Shown here: piece by piece, positions 35,500 through 47,819 of the stretch
Layout: each line of letters opens with the position of its first letter
Position numbering within the stretch: the stretch's first letter is position 1
NCBI GenBank assembly: GCA_947044365.1
Contig: OX345636.1
Location: forward strand, 57,019,746-57,083,745
Reading direction: 5' to 3'
DNA length: 64,000 nt
Source: Petrosia ficiformis
Lineage: Eukaryota; Porifera; Demospongiae; Haplosclerida; Petrosiidae
Position numbers and translations under genes: made by a program
The notes under the pieces: model-generated
Told to the model about the DNA's origin: nothing
Database searches by the model: none
The model's input: only the letters and a program-made list of their open reading frames with translations

Positions 35500-36630
35500 C
35501 ATGTACTATTATGAAGCGGCATATGTACACGTACTAATATCAGGTGGTATATGTACATGTACTATTATGAAGCGGTATATGTACATGTACTAATATCAAG
35601 TGGTATATGTACATGTACTAATATCAGGTGGTATATGTACATGTACTAATATCAAGTGGTATATGTGCATGATGTTATAGGAGATGTAGAAAGAGAGAAA
35701 GAAAGAAAGAAAGAAAGAAAGACACCTGAGACAATGGAAAAATGAAAAAGAGAGTTGCCTCAGGTGGGATTCGAACCCACAACACTCTGTACTCCAGACA
35801 GATGCTCCACCAACTGAGCTACCAAGGCAGCTCAGCTGGCAGGGTCCGAATCAAACATCTCATACGCCTGTTGAACAGGCTAACTGAACACTAGGCATTA
35901 GGTGAAGGCCGGGGTAATGAAACCACCAATGACACCAACACCAAACTTAAGCATATACATGATGTGTACATGTAGTAATATCAAGTGGTATATGTACATG
36001 TACATGTACATTTACCACTTGATATTAGTACATGTACATATACCACTTGATATTACTACATGTACATGTACATATACCACTTGATATTACTACATGTACA
36101 TGTACATATACCACTTGATATTAGTACATGTACATATACCACCTGATAGTAGTACATGTACATATACTACTTGATATTACTACATGTACATGTACATATA
36201 CCACTTGATATTAGTACATGTACATATACCACCTGATAGTAGTACATGTACATATACCACGTGATATTAGTACATGTACATATACCACTTGATAGTAGTA
36301 CATGTACATATACCACTTGATATTAGTACATGTACATATACCACTTGTTATTAGTACATGTACATATACCACTTGATATTAGTACATGTACATATACCAC
36401 TGGATATTAGTACATGTACATATACCACCTGATAGTAGTACATATACATATACCACTTGATATTAGTACATGTACATATACCACTTGATAGTAGTACATG
36501 TACATATACCACTTGATATTAGTACATGTACATATGCCGCTTCATAATAGTACATGTACATATACCACCTGATATTAGTACATGTACATATGCCGCTTCA
36601 TAATAGTACATGTACATATACCACTTAATA
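35500..36630. repeat. 28-bp satellite array 2, head-to-head arms
   Basis: Direct-orientation monomers (TACTAATATCAAGTGGTATA) run from about 35500 to 35668 and resume at 35968-36000. From about 36010 to 36630 the same monomer is inverted (TATACCACTTGATATTAGTA). The SINE at 35669-35955 sits inside the direct arm. A variant with GAAGCGGCATATG occurs at the outer edge of both arms, so the arms mirror one another. Confidence 0.85.
35669..35955 (-). mobile_element. tRNA-headed SINE, copy 1
   Basis: On the minus strand: a 5' leader (GTTTGGTGTTGGTGTCATTG), a 72-base tRNA-like head at 35828-35757, a short body and a (TTTC)n tail ending CTACATCTCC. The head keeps box A (TAGCTCAGTTGG) and box B (GGTTCGAATCC), and folds into a cloverleaf with anticodon GGA (serine) but a five-base variable loop, unlike true serine tRNAs. 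CATGATGT occurs at both ends (35669-35676 and near 35958) and may be the target duplication. Confidence 0.75.
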
Positions 36631-37140
36631 AAATGCCCTGTCTTGAGAACCAGGAATGGTGGGTTAAAGATCTTTGATGGCTAGCCACTCTCCACTCATC
36701 CAGTGTCCATAATTATAATACTAAGAATAATAATAATATAAATATAACAAGTACTTAACCAGCTCATAAACCAAGAAAAGAAGTATAAAGCTGCCATAAA
36801 CTTAAGTTGGTCACATGTACAAAATCTGAGCTTAGTGGGCTACACCTACTCTTATAAAGGCAGCTGGCAATCATTGACTACACATGCAACACACAAAACA
36901 AGTACTGATTAGTACTGATTACAATTTAGAAGAAGCACTGATAAGTACTAATCAATGTCACATTTCTTGTCTAACACTACCCGGCAGGCAAATACCTTCC
37001 TCTATAATTATGTTTGAGTACACTGCAATTAATTTTAGCAAAAATACGTGGATGTATTTTGTAAACCTTTTTAAAATAATTAATGTAAAACATAGCTTAG
37101 TATAAGAAACCTTGTTGTATTAAACGAGTAGTTAACTTAT
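36631..37140. other. Intergenic, nothing recognised
   Basis: AT-rich with a phrase TGCCCTGTCTTGAGAACCAG near 36633 that recurs as TGCCCAATCTTGAGAACCGG near 38522. No coding support. Confidence 0.45.
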
Positions 37141-37149
37141 AATGTCTGT

Positions 37150-37990
37150 CTGTAAAATCTTTAAAAGAATCGCATATCCTATTAACTGTGAAATATACAC
37201 TCCATTAACAGGTTTAGTGGGAATATTAAGTTAGTTATAATAAAACCAAAATTGTCTCTTTTATCAAAAATGGCGTTGTGACATTTCCTGTTTTCTATTG
37301 TAATTCTTTTCAGTTCTAACTCAGGAGGACATATGTTAGGAATAATTTTGTAAATCTATTTTTATTTAATGTTAAAATATATCTGTTAGTGTAAGAAAAC
37401 TGTTTAGCTAAATGTATATTGCTTTTGATAAGATCTTTCATATAGTTATATTCATAATAGAATAAAAATGAATTAGCTAAAAAAGGTACACAATCAGTAC
37501 CCATCGGAATTCCTACTCGCTGCCTAAATAATTCTTTACCTACTCTAATATAAATGTTATCTATCAAGAATTCCAGCATTTCTATGAGTTCATCTTCTTT
37601 AATATTTTTGCTACAACTTGATTTAGATGGGATGTCTGACCAGTATGCTTTACCAAACTTATTTACAACAATATATATGGAATTTCTAACTCTATGTGCT
37701 TCCTGGATGAGAGCCTTAAGTGCTAATTTTAAAGAGACATGTGGAATACTAGTATACAGTGTAGAAAAATCAAAGCTATCAAAATGTTTTGCTTTAGAAA
37801 AGTGATTAATTGTGTGAAGTTTGTGAAGGACCTGTTGTGAATTATTAATTATTCAAAAACAGATAACACCCGTATTATTATATATTCCATGGCAATATTC
37901 TCCAAAATGAGTAGTTATAGTAGTAAGACATGTGGTGAGAAGTTTAGATAAAGCCTTAGTGGTACATTTATGTGAAGCAGCAATAAATCA
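37150..37990 (-). pseudogene. Reverse-transcriptase fragment, inactive
   Basis: Minus-strand reading gives HTINHFSKAKHFDSFDFSTL-YTSIPH, then ELFRQRVGIPMGTDC and FLANSFLFYYEYNY, then SYTNRYI. These are consecutive RT core motifs of a non-LTR or Penelope-like element. At the active site the family has RYIDD; here RYI is followed directly by LTLNK, so both aspartates are missing. A TGA replaces a Trp codon upstream (after GVICF) and further stops follow. Weak similarity continues to about 37150. Dead fragment of a few hundred codons. Confidence 0.75.
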
Positions 37991-38197
37991 CTTTCTGTAA
38001 GGAGTTTTGTGTAATTTAGGTGGCTGGAAAAAGGATGGCATATCTTCCATGTTAGGTTCTACATTGATTCATGTACTTCACATGTTTGGATATTATATGT
38101 GTGCATTATTAGCACTATCTTTAAAATAGGTCTGTACATGTACATGCACGTCTGTATGTACATATAAATAATTATGAATTATTGATCATGTGATAAA

Positions 38198-38505
38198 TTG
38201 TTCATGTGTGTGTATACAAGTACATGAATAATGTGTATGTATACATGTACATGACCAATGTGTGTGTATACATGTACATGACCAATGTGTGTGTATACAT
38301 GTACATAACCAATGTGTGTCTATACATGTACATGACCAATGCATCTGTATACATGTACATGACCAATGTGTGTGTACACAATGGCTTAGAAAATGAGCAG
38401 CTTAGAAAATAAGCAGCCACAATGGCTTAGAAAATGAGCAGCCATATTGGCTTAGAAAATGAGCAGCTTAGAAAATAAGCAGCCACAATGGCTTAGAAAA
38501 TTAAG
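38198..38505. repeat. TGTGTGTATACATGTACATGACCAA minisatellite and CAGCCACAATGGCTTAGAAAA repeats
   Basis: Six units of about 30 bases with ACATGACCAATGTGTGTGTA are followed directly by CACAATGGCTTAGAAAATGA units (38375-38500). The second type also occurs at 9030-9125 in the block after copy A, again showing that the spacers are duplicates. Confidence 0.7.
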
Positions 38506-38967
38506 TACAAATGGAACATCAAATGCCCAATCTTGAGAACCGGGAATAGTGGCTTAAAGATTTTTGATCTGTACTACAATACTAAATAAATTTGTTAAAC
38601 ATACTTGCTATAGTATAGGCATAATATAGTATATTGCTTAATAGTATGGGCGTAACATGTAAGTATTTAAATTGCATTCTTGTATTTAACTATCTGTATA
38701 TCCATCTATCCATATATCAATTACTCATTCATCTATTCATTCATCAATATAACATAATCTATTTATCTATTCCTCAGATATATCTTCTTATGATAAAGAT
38801 GTGATTTAAACAGATTACACAAGTAATTCTCTCAGAAACATTTTATAAAAGTACATGAACATAATCATAATATATAAATCTGTCTGTTTGTTTCTCAATA
38901 TATGTACATGTATTCAAGTATAAATATTTATGTATAATTATATTTATTATATATTTTATATGTATAG

Positions 38968-39034
38968 TATATAACATTGAAGACGAGGAGAAAGAAACTG
39001 AACATACTGTAGAGAAGATCATGACTCCATCATA
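38968..39034 (+). other. Exon-like stretch before satellite array 3
   Basis: After a TGTATAG acceptor, phase 1 reads VYNIEDEEKETEHTVEKIM-TPS then TAA. Related stretches lie at 11039-11130 (degenerate) and 39592-39651 (NDDAEKEAERAEDKVMSLS then TAA). Each is followed by a TTTAGTTTGGATTTACATG-like phrase and then a satellite array. It could be a small terminal exon of an acidic protein or part of a composite repeat. Confidence 0.35.
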
Positions 39035-39059
39035 AGGTTGTGATTTAGTTCCAGTCTAC

Positions 39060-39585
39060 CTGTACATGTACTAATATCAAGTGGTATATGTACATGTACT
39101 AATATCAAGTGGCATATGTACATGTACAAATATCAAGTGGTATACTGTACATGTACTACTATCAAGTGGTATATGTACATGTACTAATATCAAGTGGTAT
39201 ATGTACATGTACTAATATCAAGTGGTATATGTACATGTACTAATATCAAGTGGTATATGTACATGTACTAATATCATGTGGTATATGTACATGTATTAAT
39301 ATCAAGTGGTATATGTACATGTACTAATATCAAGTGGTATATGTACATGTACTAATATCAATTGGTATATGTACTTGTACTAATATCAAGTGGTATATGT
39401 ACATGTACTAATATCAAGTGGTATATGTACAGGTACTAATATCAAGTGGTATAATTATGTACATGTACTAATATCAAGTGGTATATGTACATGTACTAAT
39501 ATCATGTGGTATATGTACATGTACTAATATAAAGTGGTATATGTACATGTACTAATATGAAGTGGTATATGTACATGTACTAATG
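39060..39585 (+). repeat. 28-bp satellite array 3
   Basis: About 18 monomers of TATATGTACATGTACTAATA plus TCAAGTGG in direct orientation, with single-base variants (ATCATGTGG, ATGAAGTGG). Same family as arrays 1 and 2. Confidence 0.85.
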
Positions 39586-39681
39586 TCCAAGAACGATGAT
39601 GCAGAGAAAGAAGCTGAACGGGCTGAAGATAAGGTCATGAGTTTATCATAATGTTCGAATTTAGTTTGGATTTACATGTAC

Positions 39682-40076
39682 ATGTATGACTTGATATTAG
39701 TACATGTAAATGTGTATGAATTAATAGTAGTACATTTACAATACCACTTGATGTTAGTACATGTACATTACCATTTGATGTTAGTACATGTACATTACCA
39801 TTTGATGTTAGTACATGTACATTACCATTTGATGTTAGTACATGTACATTACCATTTGATGTTAGTACATATACATTACCATTTGATGTTAGTACATGTA
39901 CATTACCATTTGATGTTAGTACATGTACATTACCATTTGATGTTAGTACATGTACATTACCATTTGATGTTAGCACATGTACATTACCATTTGATGTTAG
40001 TACATGTACATTACCATTTGATGTTAGTACATGTACATTACCATTTGATGTTAGTACATGTACATTACCGCTTGAT
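39682..40076 (-). repeat. 27-bp minisatellite array (inverted relative of the 28-bp satellite)
   Basis: About 13 units of TTAGTACATGTACATTACCA plus TTTGATG, period 27. The orientation is opposite to array 3. Because 27 is divisible by three, both strands stay open for over 110 codons, but the products are pure nine-residue repeats and are not taken as genes. Confidence 0.85.
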
Positions 40077-40079
40077 AAT

Positions 40080-41640
40080 GAGACTCTGTATTGATTATAT
40101 GAAAGTGAATTGATATTGCAATAATAATATTTGATATTATGAAACTAGTATCATAGTATGTATACTAGTCTAGTGTTCTCTTTATGTTGTTTTAGTAGGT
40201 ACATATGGTACCCCCTCCCTATAGTGTAAATGTACCCTCTATCAGTCATATAAACATCCAATTTGCACCTTTTGATCAATACTATTTTAATACGATAACA
40301 AACAAAATTGTCAGTTCAAAGTATTTCCATACACACATTCACTATTTATCCACAACATCATCTACATGGGATTATGAGATCTGTATTCACCTATTACTCA
40401 TTCCCTAAGAGCAGGGTAAGGGTCCCATGGTTGATCTTCAACAGAAATTTGTATAAGATTAATTAATTAATTATGACGTAATAATTAGTTTGTTACTTCC
40501 ATGTATTCCTTATTGCAAATTCTGGCAAGAATAGTGTATACTACAGTGCTTGTATACTTGTGATATTCATTAATATATTCAAGCCTCTGGAGTATCATAA
40601 CTTCCTAACAGTCACAGATGCATATCAATAACACAGAATATAAATATAACATGATATATTTATGTAGATAAAGTATCCCTACTATTGCATTGTGGTATGC
40701 AGCATTCAGTAATCACTTTCTCATACATGAAGCATCATCAACAGCCTATTATATTTATTAATTTTATTTTCTACTCTTCTTACTTTTAATGGATCTTGTA
40801 TAACTATATTTCAGATATAAGTTATGTTAGCTACTACTTCCTGTTGCTACAAGTAGCCTTCTTTCTGCTGGTCTGTATATATAGCAAACCTCTAGCATGC
40901 ATTTTATTGTATGCCACATATATTAATTTATCAAGACCCTCGGAATGAGGTAACTTCATTAAATGTGTATACAGCATGTATGTGATACAAGCATATAAAT
41001 ATATAAATAGAACAACCCCATGGAATCAATCACAATGATAGCCCTGTGCGCTGTAAAAACCATGGGAAAGTGATAATAGAGAAGGCACTTTAAGCCATGA
41101 AAACCATATATTGTTCATGAACATGTATATTGTATGTAATACATGTATCTGTATATTCAGTTTAACGAAAGATTATCCGGATATTCGCTTGCTTTCAGAG
41201 AAATGCTCTTTTATAGTGAAATATCAAATGCTAGCTCACCATTTTCCTGTAACCAATTGCTGTACATGTTTATATGAACAGCCAAAGTTTTTTAAGCTAT
41301 CCATTCAGAATTCTACAGGTGTAGAAACTCAGTAACACTGAGCAATAAACTTCTCCTACGACCATTTTATTGCAGTTATAATCTCATATATTCAATTTCT
41401 GTGCATGTGCAAACAATAAATGAATATCTGGAAGCTAAAAATACATTTGTATACCCAAATAACAACTGAATATCTGAACAGAGCGAATATTCGTTGCACC
41501 CCTAATATGTATATATGTTACTATTTGTGTAAATGTACATGTATTATTATAAATATGTTTGTATATGTACATGTAGTACTACTATGCATGTATGTGTAAT
41601 GTACATGTATATATAGTCACTTGTAGTAGTTATATCATAC
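40080..41640. repeat. Intergenic with a dispersed TIR-element relative
   Basis: About 40670-41060 (TATCCCTACTATTGCATTG ... CATAATCACTTTC ... TTTCTGCTGGTC ... CAATCACAATGATAGCCC) is a diverged relative of the element at 49578-50009, sharing the same motifs in the same order. The rest is AT-rich and has no gene. Confidence 0.5.
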
Positions 41641-41682
41641 TAATATACGTACTATATATATATAATAAAAACATTTCCACAC

Positions 41683-41982
41683 CAGGGACTGGTGTAGACA
41701 TTTTGTAAGGTGGAGCGAACCTGACGCACAAAGCGCGATGCAAAAATTTTTCGATCATTAATTAGTTGTGAGGGGTGTGGTCACTTAATTTAGGCTATGC
41801 GCAATAATAGATTATCTTCTGCATCCGAATTTTAGACGCTGTTTGCATTCAGTGATCGACCAGTTGTGTAAACTAACTCCATCCTTCATGTCATGTATGT
41901 AAACAACTCACAAAATTTGTAAAAATAATTTTCAAATAGAAGTAAAAACTTAGGGGGGGGGGGGCCTGTAGACCCGCCCCTG
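41683..41982. mobile_element. hAT-like MITE, 300 bp
   Basis: Starts CAGGGACTGGTGTAGAC, ends GTCTACAG-like inverted sequence GTAGACCCGCCCCTG. TTCCACAC is repeated exactly on both sides (41675-41682 and 41983-41990). Contains a G12 run. No ORF. Confidence 0.8.
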
Positions 41983-41990
41983 TTCCACAC

Positions 41991-43800
41991 TACATCAAAC
42001 TAGTGTTCCTCATGGCTGAAATCATTCATCCCACTTGTATTTTAGTTTTTCCGCTTAAAAGTAGCATTGAATCGAAAAGTCCCCACTTCAATCAGCCTAA
42101 AGATTGACTGGTAATTCATTTTTAACAACTACTTGAATACAATTAAACACAAAATTTTGATTGCTACTAATTGTGTTGGACTGTTTTTCGTTGCAACCAA
42201 AAATGAAGTTTTTGCGAGTTAAATACATGTGCATATTTAATAAGTTTGTGCTAAACTGCAGTATGCATTGTTTTCATGTAATCACTTACTAGACAGGATA
42301 ATGAAATAAAAGTACCAAAATTTGTTATAATTGGTACAAGTATGGTATTGCACCAGTCAAAACAGGCAATATATATGTACATGTATGTACCTGTATAATT
42401 ATGTACATGCATTATGTGTATTATGTGTATTATGTACACATGTAATATATTATACTAATTAAATGTTATTATGAAAAGCTTTATAAACACTTATGTAAAC
42501 TATCCTGTTAAGAATCATTATAAGGTCTTCCATATTAGATATAATAATAGTATTAGGTTGTAATACTACAAATCAGATAAAACATTATGGTTTTAGTTAT
42601 ATCATGATGGCTTCGGTTATATCCCTGTGGTTACTTTAATGCAATTTAAGTTTAGATAGTAGGCCTATAGGTCATACAGTTGTTATGCCTGTGGCCCCAA
42701 TCAGTGATCAAATGACACATTGTTTATATTCCTTCTGCTTGGGATAATTTTCAGCCTTAAGCATTTGGCCCATGGGTGTTGCACACCTCAGGCCTAATGC
42801 TTTAAACTGGATGTATTTTGCACTAGGAATAATACATGACATGTACATGTATACACTGTATTGGTATCTTGTGTGTGTTTGTGTTTATCTTTACTTGTGT
42901 TTGTGTTTCGGTGTTAGTCCAAACAACAATATTTATCATCCACAGTCACAGTGATTGTATGAATATGTTTACGTATTATTATATATATATTTATTGTAAG
43001 TTACTGTACAATGATTCACTAAGGTGTTTAGCTGCAAAAGTTTACTCCAAACAACAATACTTAAAAAAGGTCACGAACCAAAACATTGTGTCTTTTGCTG
43101 CTAACACCTTAGTGCATCGAGAGCTGTAGAGACTGCTAATCAAAGAGTAGAGAGATTGCAGAGGTTGCTAGAGATTTACTAACCATACCTTCTTTAGGCT
43201 CACCACACAATGATTATCATGTATGCTAACATTATCTAGTTATAAATTTATAATAATTATTATATAACAGATGAGTACATACTGCTGTGTGTTTAAGAAT
43301 ACATTTCATTTGAAAAGTATTCAGAATAACTTGTACATGAAATACCTGCCATCAACAAGAAATTCAAATACGACAATAATTTAGAAATTGTTATAAGATA
43401 GATTACTTTTTAAATAACTGAACACATACTGTGCAGGAGCGACACTATTAGGGTAATTATACATGCAACAAGAATTAGTGAATGTATACTTACTGTGCCC
43501 CAATGGTGTATATGCATATAGCAGAGAGTACGGTAGTACTCTCTATGTAGGAATGACCGGGAAAAAAAATTCCCGCTCTTCCGTTTGAATTGCAAGTGGT
43601 AAGCTGAAATCTCTGCTAATATATACAGGTAAGTTAAAATATACATGAAACTGAGTAATTATATGACTATTGACTAAACATACCTGTTAGATGTCCAGAG
43701 ATCTACGTTAATGTAGAGATCCGGCGAGTAGCAAAACTGGATAAATTTTCTGATAGTATATCCTGTATAGTCTATTCCTACATATAGTTTATGTTTTATT
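41991..43800. other. Intergenic, nothing recognised
   Basis: AT-rich sequence with short microsatellites and the phrase TATACTTACTGTGCCCCAAT (43486-) shared with 16727. No protein or RNA supported. Confidence 0.45.
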
Positions 43801-43807
43801 TCTACAG

Positions 43808-43896
43808 GTAAAGAGTTATGTAAAGTTCAGCAGCAAACTCAAGTAGACAAGAAACAACAGCAGTTTGGTACTAATGTGGCTTCCATCCTTTCCTGA
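43808..43896 (+). CDS. Terminal exon of second gene, second copy
   Basis: After a TTTCTACAG acceptor this phase-1 exon reads KELCKVQQQTQVDKKQQQFG-TNVASILS, then TGA. Its relative at 20031-20083 stops early. Both sit 0.4-0.5 kb before a Kelch-ZU5 start codon. Glutamine- and lysine-rich; no domain recognised. The upstream exons of this copy are not identifiable nearby, so the gene may be dead. Confidence 0.35.
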
Positions 43897-44162
43897 TGTA
43901 TTGCATTTTAGTTTAGACTGGACATATTTGAGCTGAGATTGGATATAAGTCTAAAACTAAATCATGTGATTTCATGTGATGATGTGTGTCCAATGAAAAT
44001 TATTTTTTTTAGTTGTATAGTAATTACATATTGTTGATTGTATAGTTTAGTTTAGTAGTTATAATTATTGTTTAGTTAGTTTTTTGTTCATTGAAAGTTT
44101 GATTATTATCTGAATTCTCAATCACAATTGTCATTAGTTAATTAACAATTTCAAAATGTTCT

Positions 44163-44251
44163 CACATGACAAATGTGATCACTTAGCAAACAGTGTTGAC
44201 ACATTACCTACCACAAGGTGTGGCTCTTAAGTTTTTGTATCTCTCCATCTA
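44163..44251 (+). promoter_or_regulatory. Conserved upstream block of copy C
   Basis: Near-copy of 20470-20560: TGTGATCACTTAGCAAACAG, then TACCACAAGGTGTGGCTCTT directly before a T/C-rich run and the ATG at 44252. Likely 5' UTR and core promoter. Confidence 0.5.
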
Positions 44252-47200
44252 ATGGCTAGTGAGTTATAAACACTTGATACATTAGATATTTTAATATGTA
44301 GTTATTAATAAACAAGTACTGATTTGTGTATTATATAACATCTGTGTTACTTGTCATGTTATTATAATCATGTATTGATTGTTTATTATCAGGTGAATAT
44401 CATTTTGGAGGGAGAACTGAACACTCCACTGTAGTCATTAACAATACTTTATATTCCTGGGGAGGAAACCAGAAGGACCTTCCTAAAGTACATGACAATG
44501 AAGAGAAGAAGAAGTTTACATTTATTGATTTATTCCCTCTACCAACGCTCACATGGGAGAGGAGGTCTACTACAGGGACTCCACATGTAGGAGTGAGCGG
44601 CTATGCTTGTACTGAAATAGACAATAATATCTTCTACTATGGTGGTAGTTGCAAAACTGATGATTGCTATCATAATAACTTATGCGAACTCAACTCTATC
44701 ACCAACAACTGGAGAGATGTGGTTAACAGTACTCCTGATAATGTACCAATGAAAAAGGTCGACTGTGGAATGATAACATTCAAAGTCAATGGAAAATACA
44801 ATTTATTAGTTTTGGGAGGATATGGACCAGTACCAGTCACTATACACTCCCATTCCCAGTATATTCCTGATCCTAATAGACCAAATCGCTGCATTACAAA
44901 TGAAGCACACATGATGTGTGTTACTACATCACCAGGTATTACATGACTCACATTATGTATTACATCATAATGATATCATGTATTTTCTTCAGGTCAATGG
45001 ATAGTACCTGTCATATCAGGGACTCGCCCACCACCATGTGCTGGATTTACTATGCATACGATCCACAATAATCAAGGTGTATTGTTTGGAGGGATTGCGA
45101 CTGATGATACTGGTCCACATCTTGTTGATGATCTATATATATTCGGCTGTACACACAATACAATAGTGAGTTAAAAAATATCACGTGTTTAGTATTCATA
45201 GTAATAATGGTACTGTTTCATTATTAATATAAAATTCAATATATATCTTGTGTATGAAATATATAATTACCGTAAATCGGGAATATTTCGTCTCTTAAAT
45301 ATTTCAAATTTCAATTTTTTGTATGTATAAATTTTCGTACGTTTGTGTTGCGTTCGAAAATATAAAATTTTGAAAATAATACGATGCTTTTACGGTATTG
45401 TACGCGTGTAGTATACAACGACCCAGACATGGACGAGTACAAAAGAGAGAGCTCTGTTCGAGGATATCATGTGTATCAGGCCATTTGGTTAGCAGTTATA
45501 GGAGAAGTTTTACCCTGTGCCAGAGAGCGGAGAAACTCCACGTATCGATATGCAGTAGCAGTTGTGAAAGATCGACAAATAATAGGCCATTTGCCCAGAA
45601 AAATATCAAAGGTATGCTCCCTTTTCATAAGGAGAGGTGGTAGTATACAGTGTACAGTTACTGGAGGTAGACGATATTCAGTAGACCTTTCGCAGGGTGG
45701 AATCGAAATACCTTGTATCCTGAAATTCACAGGAAAGGCAGAAGACATCAAGAAACTGAAGAAGTACATTAAATGACAGCTGCATGCATGATTGAATAAG
45801 AATGACTAACTTTTATTCCACTATTAGTATAATGACATAAGCTGGCAATAATAATCCAGCACTACATTATTATGTATTGAATTTGAAAAGTTGCATGATT
45901 ATTTAATAAATAACAGAATGATGAAACTTAAAAAAATTATTGACTATATTATATCTACCGATATAAGTGATAAATTTGGAGTTAATTATGATTACTGGTA
46001 GTCTAGTAAAGATTCTAGTTATCTTCATCACTAAGTACAATTGGCATTGAAGTCCACAGAAAAACAGACACTCTCTTTTCAGGAAACAACATGACCGCAG
46101 CTGGACTCGAACCACTGAAAAGAGAGTGTCTGTTTTTCTGTGGACTTCAATGCTAATATAACACCGTTAGGAGGGTTTCTCCTAATCAACTTTCCTCTAT
46201 AAGTACAATTGGTTCGTATCTGTGGTCATACATGTGGTCATCATAGTAGTAGTCAGCAAAATCTTTAAAGTCACAATCATCAATTATTTGTTCGCCATCT
46301 TTTACCTCTTCACATCTTCTTCACTCATCGATACCTCCTCATCATCCATCTCTTCATTACTGCTGATCTCCTCATGATCATCACCTTGATCTTGATTTTC
46401 CTCATTTTCTTGTCTGTTACCATCAATACTGCTCAAGATACCAGACCGAATAAATCCATTGACAATTATTTCTGGATTATCAGCAAGATATTCAGCTATT
46501 TGTACTAACCACCCAGCTCCCAGCTCTCGCAGTAGAGGCATACTCAAATTCACAGGATCCAACATGACTTTCTCCCAGTCTTTACCTTGCAACTGCTTGT
46601 TTATTTCTCCCAAGTACCATTCATTAAAGTTTGCTTGCAGAAAACTTTTGGCAGATTTGTTGACTAAAAGATCCATTGGTTGGAGTCTGTTAGTTGTGTT
46701 AGGGGGAAGTAAACAGGTGTGGATATTATTCTTTTGAAGTAGTTCCCTAATTTTATCCGTGACTTGGCCCTTGAAGTTGTCCATAACAATAAGAGCAGGC
46801 TTGTTGGCTTTGATTAATTCACATTGAGCCTGCAGATATGGAACAATGATCTCCTTAATATAATCAAGCATGGTTTCTTCAGTTGACCAATGCCGAGGTG
46901 AATGTGTTATATGCCAGTCAGGTGGGAATTGGAATCACGGATGACATCGTTTGGTCTTCCCTTTATAAATAACTTGAACAGGCAGAAATTCACCTACAGC
47001 AGACCCACAGAATATAGCAGTTATCAAACGCTTGTCATCACTTCCAGCCATTTCAATTCTCTTCGAACCTTGCTTGTCCATGGTCCACATTGAAGATGGA
47101 ACAATACGAATCCCTGTTTGGTCCCAGTTCAGAACCAATTCTGCAGGAATTTCTTCCATGTCAACAGTGGATTCTACATTGCTTAAAAATTCCTCTTTCA

Positions 47201-47778
47201 GTGCAGCAAATTCTTCAACATTCATGGCTGTTGTAGATTTTCGTTTGACGAAGTTCATGCGTTTCAGCAAACTGTAAGCCCTGTTCAAATTCAGATTAAT
47301 ATGTCCGCCATACTCAACCAGTTGAGATCTATCATGTGAAAGAATGATACCTTTAGCCGCTGCCATAACAATTCTTGCGCTCACCACTCCACCACCATCT
47401 CTTACTTTCTGCTGATACATCTGAATGAGTTTATCTAGCTTTTGCCCAAGTAACAGGTGACGACCACGCTTCTTGGTAGGAAGAATAGAAAGGTCTTGAT
47501 TGTTATTCACCGACAGTTCACGTAAGTAAGATTTCCTAATTGAGGGAACAGATGTTTTACTAATTTTTATACCTAGTTTCTTTGAAAAATGTTTCGAATT
47601 AGCAGAAATACCAAATTGGCCATCATATTTGCCTATGTTTGCTTGATCTTTCGCAGTATAGCTATACAAAAATGTAATTATAGCTTGAATCACGAAGATG
47701 AGGTGTATATATATATATATATGCACATATAATTATAGTATAATAAAAGAGATCTATAACTCTATATAATTATATATA

Positions 47779-47819
<41 letters not shown>

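Noticed and set aside
10555..40076. CRISPR array
   Set aside because: Repeats are contiguous satellites without unique spacers, and the DNA is eukaryotic.
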